Shown: in pieces, positions 60,893 to 64,000 of the stretch
Numbering within the stretch: position 1 is the first letter of the stretch
How the letters are laid out: every line of letters begins with the position of its first letter
From: Pirellulaceae bacterium
Lineage (GTDB): Bacteria > Planctomycetota > Planctomycetia > Pirellulales > Pirellulaceae
Length of the DNA stretch: 64,000 bases
Direction of reading: 5' to 3'
NCBI GenBank assembly: GCA_028280445.1
Contig: JANQLU010000136.1
Coordinates: 1 to 64,000, forward strand
The notes under the pieces: generated by a model
What the model was told of the DNA's origin: nothing
Database searches by the model: none
Seen by the model: the letters and a program-made list of their open reading frames with translations, nothing else
Made by a program: the position numbers and the translations under genes

Positions 60893-61213
60893 ATGATTGC
60901 CGAGATTTCTTACAAGCTAATTCGATTCGTCGTCACGACACTCACTTTGGTAGTGTTTTGCACCAGTTCTGGGCTTTCTTTCGCCTCTAGTGAGACTTTT
61001 TCAGAGTTTGAACGCGAAAAAATCGAAGTCGAGGAGTTCGTTGTTCGGATTTCTGACCGCGTCGATCGACGGGCGATGCGTACCGATCGCATCAAAATCC
61101 TTCCCCACTGTGCTTTCTATCGGGTCGAAGCGGGAAATGCCGCAGAATTGCCCACGAATTTCTTTTTCGAACATTCCGCTCGAAATGGGATAGGTCGACC
61201 GCTAACGACCTGA
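60893..61213 (+). CDS. Small exported hypothetical protein, 106 residues
   Basis: The product begins MIAEISYKLIRFVVTTLTLV with a clear signal peptide ending near SGLSFAS. A charged mature part (SEFEREKIEVEEFVVRISDR, RIKILPHCAFYRVEAGNAAE) follows. No family is recognised and the ATG has no Shine-Dalgarno. The composition (Glu/Arg-rich, few hydrophobic residues) fits a small periplasmic protein. The gap from ybeY (60675-60892) holds AT-rich sequence without a recognised feature. Confidence 0.6.
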   Translation: MIAEISYKLIRFVVTTLTLVVFCTSSGLSFASSETFSEFEREKIEVEEFVVRISDRVDRRAMRTDRIKILPHCAFYRVEAGNAAELPTNFFFEHSARNGIGRPLTT

Positions 61214-61306
61214 TCGCCAAATAACTGGTTCAATTTGCGCCAGTCTTATCTCTGTGAATCTCCGCACCCACCCATTTTGCGGGCTTGTCCGCGCGAAAGG
61301 AAATCA

Positions 61307-61924
61307 ATGTCTGAACTACTCAATGGTGTACGCCAATTCCAAAAAAATCACTTTCCTCAAATGAAACCGCAATTTGAGGGTCTCGCTGCCGGACAAAGCC
61401 CCAAAGCGCTGTTTATCACTTGCAGTGATTCGCGAATTGATCCCAACCTTTTGACGGGCACCCAGCCTGGCGAATTATTTGTGATTCGAAATGCAGGCAA
61501 CATTGTCCCGAACCCCGACGATCATATCGAAGGAGTGTTGGGCACGATCGAATACGCGGCAAGCGTGCTCCAAGTACCAGAAATCATTGTTTGTGGCCAT
61601 TCGCATTGCGGAGCGATGAGCGGGTTGATGGCCCTCGATTCGTTAAAAACACTCCCCATGGTTGATACGTGGGTACGGCAGTCCGAACCAGCAATCGAAC
61701 AACTCAACAAACACCCCGAATCTGAACGAACCGTTTGGCAGTTGATTATTGAAAACGTAAAACTCCAAGTCCAACGGCTTGCTGCACTGGATTGCGTCAA
61801 AGCGCAAGTTGACGCGGGAAAAATGACACTTAGTGGCTGGGTCTACGAATTCGAGACGGGTGATGTCCACGTCGTTGATGTGGAGACCGGAACTGCAGAG
61901 CCGATTAACCGAGGAGACCAATAA
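61307..61924 (+). CDS. Beta-class carbonic anhydrase
   Basis: The enzyme interconverts CO2 and bicarbonate. The 205-residue product has the zinc ligands Cys39 (in CSDSRIDPNLLTGTQPGE), His98 and Cys101 (in IIVCGHSHCGAMSGL). The Asp41-Arg43 dyad is present, and the active-site sequence FVIRNAGNIVPNPDDHIEGV is typical. ATG 61307 is preceded by AAAGGAAA, which decides it against the open frame to 61235. The stop is followed by the SulP transporter start after 1 nt, so they are translationally linked; bicarbonate supply is the natural reading. Confidence 0.96.
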   Translation: MSELLNGVRQFQKNHFPQMKPQFEGLAAGQSPKALFITCSDSRIDPNLLTGTQPGELFVIRNAGNIVPNPDDHIEGVLGTIEYAASVLQVPEIIVCGHSHCGAMSGLMALDSLKTLPMVDTWVRQSEPAIEQLNKHPESERTVWQLIIENVKLQVQRLAALDCVKAQVDAGKMTLSGWVYEFETGDVHVVDVETGTAEPINRGDQ

Positions 61925-61925
61925 G

Positions 61926-63608
61926 ATGAACGAAAAAAAGAACTTGGTCTCTATGGAAAATGTTAAAAGCGATTTTCTCGCTTCGATCGTTGTATTTCTC
62001 GTCGCATTGCCGTTGTGTATTGGTATTGCCGTCGCTGTCGGTGTCAGCCCCGCTCGAGCTTTGATCACGGGAATCATTGGCGGTATTGTCGTTGGCTTTA
62101 TTGCTGGCTCACCGCTTCAAGTCAGTGGTCCAGCGGCGGGATTGTTTGTAATTGTTGCCGACTTGATTGCCAAAGGTCGTCAATCGTATCTAGCCTCGGC
62201 AGACCCGTCACTTTCTGAAACTGCTTTGGAAACGGCGGCCATGAATTATTCATTGATGATTCTCGGGACTTCGGTTTTCCTGGCCGGGGCTCTCCAAATC
62301 GTTGCCGGGCGATTACGTCTCGGACAGTGGTTTCGAGCTGTTTCACCGGCGGTCATCAAAGGGATGTTGGCCGGAATCGGAATTTTGATTCTGATCAGTC
62401 AGTTCCATGTCATGTTGGATCACAAAGCATTGTGGAATGGCGAAAAAGCGCATGGTGCGTTGCAATACTTGGCAACCGTTCCCGAAGCGATCACGAAATG
62501 TTTCTCGTCGGACACCACGACCAGCCACAACATGGCCGCGATGACTGGTATTCTGGCAATTCTCTGTTTTATACTGTGGCCGAAAATTGCGCCTCAAAAA
62601 CTTCGTTTTATCCCCGCCGCGTTGGTCGGCATTTTGTTTGCAACCGCTTTTGCGACAATTACGAAACTCGAAGTGCAAATGTTGGAGGTTCCCAGCAATA
62701 TTTTGAGTGAAGTCACGCTGCCATCGGTAGACACGTTCGGGTTGTTACTGGACCCGATCGTTCTAACGGGTGCTTTGGTCATCGCGCTGGTGGCCAGTGC
62801 GGAAACTCTGCTTTGTGCAACGGCCGTCGATCAAATGCATCAGGGGCCGCGAACAAAATATGATAAAGAGCTGACGGCCCAAGGTGTCGGAAACATGTTG
62901 TGTGGATTGGTCGGCGCATTGCCAATGACTGGCGTTATCGTTCGTAGTAGTGCCAATGTCGCCTCGGGCGGTAAAACCCGGGCGTCAACCATCATGCACG
63001 GATTCTGGTTGTTGATTTTTGTTGCTGCGATTCCGACAGTGTTGAATTACATTCCGCGTTCGGCGTTGGGTGCGTTGTTGGTCTACACTGGATTTAAACT
63101 AGTCAACGTTAAAGAAATCAAGGCGCTGTGGAAAACCAGCCGTGGCGAAGCAGGCATTTTCTTTGCGACCGTCATCATGATTCTTTGCACGGACTTGCTC
63201 ATCGGCGTTGTTGTTGGTATCGCACTGTCTGCTGTGAAGCTCCTGGTTCGTTTTTCCAAACTGGATACAAACTTGGTGACGTCAAAGGATCAGTCGACAG
63301 CCACATTAGAATTGACAGGCGCGGCGACTTTCTTGTGCCTGCCCAAATTGGCGGCAGTGTTAGAAGAAGTTCCCGATGGCGCGGAATTGCATGTCGACTT
63401 TGAACATTTGACGTATATCGATCATGCGTGCCTCGATCTTTTAATGAACTGGGCAAACCAACATTCGAGTATGGGTGGTCAACTAGTATTGGATTGGAAT
63501 AAACTGCATGGGCGTTTTGCGAAAGAAGAAAGCAAGCCAGTAGCGGTAACAGATCGGCCTGGCGAGCAAAACGGGGTTGCTCCGATGGCAGAGGAAATCT
63601 CTGCCTGA
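61926..63608 (+). CDS. SulP family anion (probably bicarbonate) transporter with STAS domain
   Basis: The 560-residue membrane protein has 10-12 or more helices with the SulP core: VFLVALPLCIGIAVAVGVSP, GIVVGFIAGSPLQVSGPAAG and GALPMTGVIVRSSANVASGG. The C-terminal part (about 440-545) is a STAS domain with DGAELHVDFEHLTYIDHACL and DLLMNWANQH. SulP proteins carry sulfate, bicarbonate or other anions; the adjacent carbonic anhydrase gene, whose stop is 1 nt upstream, points to bicarbonate. AGGAG at 61911-61915 serves as ribosome binding site. The substrate is inferred from context. Confidence 0.93.
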   Translation: MNEKKNLVSMENVKSDFLASIVVFLVALPLCIGIAVAVGVSPARALITGIIGGIVVGFIAGSPLQVSGPAAGLFVIVADLIAKGRQSYLASADPSLSETALETAAMNYSLMILGTSVFLAGALQIVAGRLRLGQWFRAVSPAVIKGMLAGIGILILISQFHVMLDHKALWNGEKAHGALQYLATVPEAITKCFSSDTTTSHNMAAMTGILAILCFILWPKIAPQKLRFIPAALVGILFATAFATITKLEVQMLEVPSNILSEVTLPSVDTFGLLLDPIVLTGALVIALVASAETLLCATAVDQMHQGPRTKYDKELTAQGVGNMLCGLVGALPMTGVIVRSSANVASGGKTRASTIMHGFWLLIFVAAIPTVLNYIPRSALGALLVYTGFKLVNVKEIKALWKTSRGEAGIFFATVIMILCTDLLIGVVVGIALSAVKLLVRFSKLDTNLVTSKDQSTATLELTGAATFLCLPKLAAVLEEVPDGAELHVDFEHLTYIDHACLDLLMNWANQHSSMGGQLVLDWNKLHGRFAKEESKPVAVTDRPGEQNGVAPMAEEISA

Positions 63609-63659
63609 CAATCCAAGACGAATTGTGACTCACCACAAGCCCTGTTTTAAAACGACGGT

Positions 63660-64000
63660 ATGTTTATTCAATTCACCGCCAATGATCCGCTGTTGCATTT
63701 GGCCATCGTCCTGGTAGCAGGGATTATCGGTGGTGAAATATTTGGCAAACTTCATTTACCCAAAGTCACCGGATGGATCGCAACGGGAATCCTGTTGCGT
63801 GCCCTGGTTCCGTTTCACCAGGAATATACTGGAATTACGGAAAAAACTCCGTCGGCGTTTGCGCCGTATATGAGTTTTGTCCTCGGCTACATCGCTTTTA
63901 CCGTCGGTGCTGCACTCCATTTCGCCAGTTTGCGGAATTCCGGAAAACGATTGGGTTGGCTGCTGGTCGGCGAAGCATTAATCACACCCACGATTGTCAT
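63660..64000 (+). CDS. CPA2-type cation/proton antiporter, N-terminal part (runs off the window)
   Basis: The first 113 codons encode a membrane protein starting MFIQFTANDPLLHLAIVLVA, then GIIGGEIFGKLHLPKVTGWI, ATGILLRALVPFHQE, PYMSFVLGYIAFTVGAALHF and LGWLLVGEALITPTIV. The pattern of hydrophobic helices with G-x-x-x-G-E-x-x-G-K and P-x-V-T-G-W-I-A-x-G is typical of the Kef/NapA-like monovalent cation:proton antiporter-2 family. The C-terminal regulatory region is outside the window. It lies 51 nt after the SulP stop on the same strand and may belong to that transcript. Confidence 0.85.
   Translation, partial: MFIQFTANDPLLHLAIVLVAGIIGGEIFGKLHLPKVTGWIATGILLRALVPFHQEYTGITEKTPSAFAPYMSFVLGYIAFTVGAALHFASLRNSGKRLGWLLVGEALITPTIV

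Noticed and set aside
1-64000. CRISPR arrays, tRNA or rRNA genes, prophage or conjugation genes
   Set aside because: No regular spacer-repeat arrays, no tRNA T-loop (GGTTCGA-type) in a cloverleaf setting and no integrase or phage structural motifs were seen on either strand.

Overview
The window looks like chromosomal DNA from a planctomycete, most likely the Pirellulales group. Markers are two DUF1559 prepilin-like proteins, a DUF1501 protein, several Ser/Thr kinases (one with an anti-sigma-type zinc finger), LRR membrane proteins, a planctomycete-type sigma/kinase pair, broken-up ribosomal operons and many GC-rich palindromic repeats between genes. Family assignments come from reading motifs in the sequence; no database search was possible.

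Layout. 1-1204: end of a DUF1559 gene, a 56-residue lipoprotein gene and decayed repeats. 1205-5639: translation cluster rpmI-rplT, then pheS-pheT. 5711-11927: DUF1559 protein, Fsr-like MFS transporter, sialate O-acetylesterase and two small membrane or secreted proteins, separated by palindromic repeats. 12267-20286: LACTB-like serine hydrolase, a sigma factor with a zinc finger/pseudokinase partner, prolyl oligopeptidase, a YCF48-like beta-propeller and the 3' gene of a kinase operon. 20303-29833: a receptor-type kinase, then the complete histidine degradation locus hutU-hutH (minus) diverging from hutG-hutI-hutF (plus), and an LRR protein. 30072-36262: solitary groES, terpenoid-cyclase-fold protein, cutC, an orphan rplX, a rhodanese lipoprotein and a 900-residue secreted protein. 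36580-41228: coiled-coil protein, kinase/pseudo-receiver fusion, methyltransferase and two Cys-rich proteins. 41276-45082: a 135-bp palindromic element, the primary sigma gene (TTG start, 16-bp palindrome upstream), an LRR protein and a 304-bp composite repeat. 45270-53338: DUF1501, TSUP-CutA fusion, C-terminal protease and a thioredoxin-fold protein without its cysteines. 53531-56551: purA-uppS-cdsA. 56769-60674: phoH-pgpH-ybeY. 61307-64000: carbonic anhydrase, SulP transporter and the start of a CPA2 antiporter.

How the genes work together. The hut locus encodes every step from histidine to glutamate plus formate, by the HutF/HutG route. purA-uppS-cdsA and phoH-pgpH-ybeY are housekeeping blocks for purine, undecaprenyl-phosphate and phospholipid synthesis, and for RNA/ribosome maturation and probably cyclic-di-AMP turnover. 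Carbonic anhydrase and SulP are translationally spaced (1 nt) and suggest bicarbonate handling. The minus-strand set 16343-13650 looks like a sigma-factor signalling module.

The most unusual points are the sigma/zinc-finger/pseudokinase module, the TSUP-CutA fusion, PheT without its OB-fold tRNA-binding domain, a hairpin directly in front of groES, a palindrome in front of the primary sigma gene, and several families of palindromic repeats that nest inside one another. No CRISPR array, rRNA, tRNA, intact transposase or prophage was recognised.
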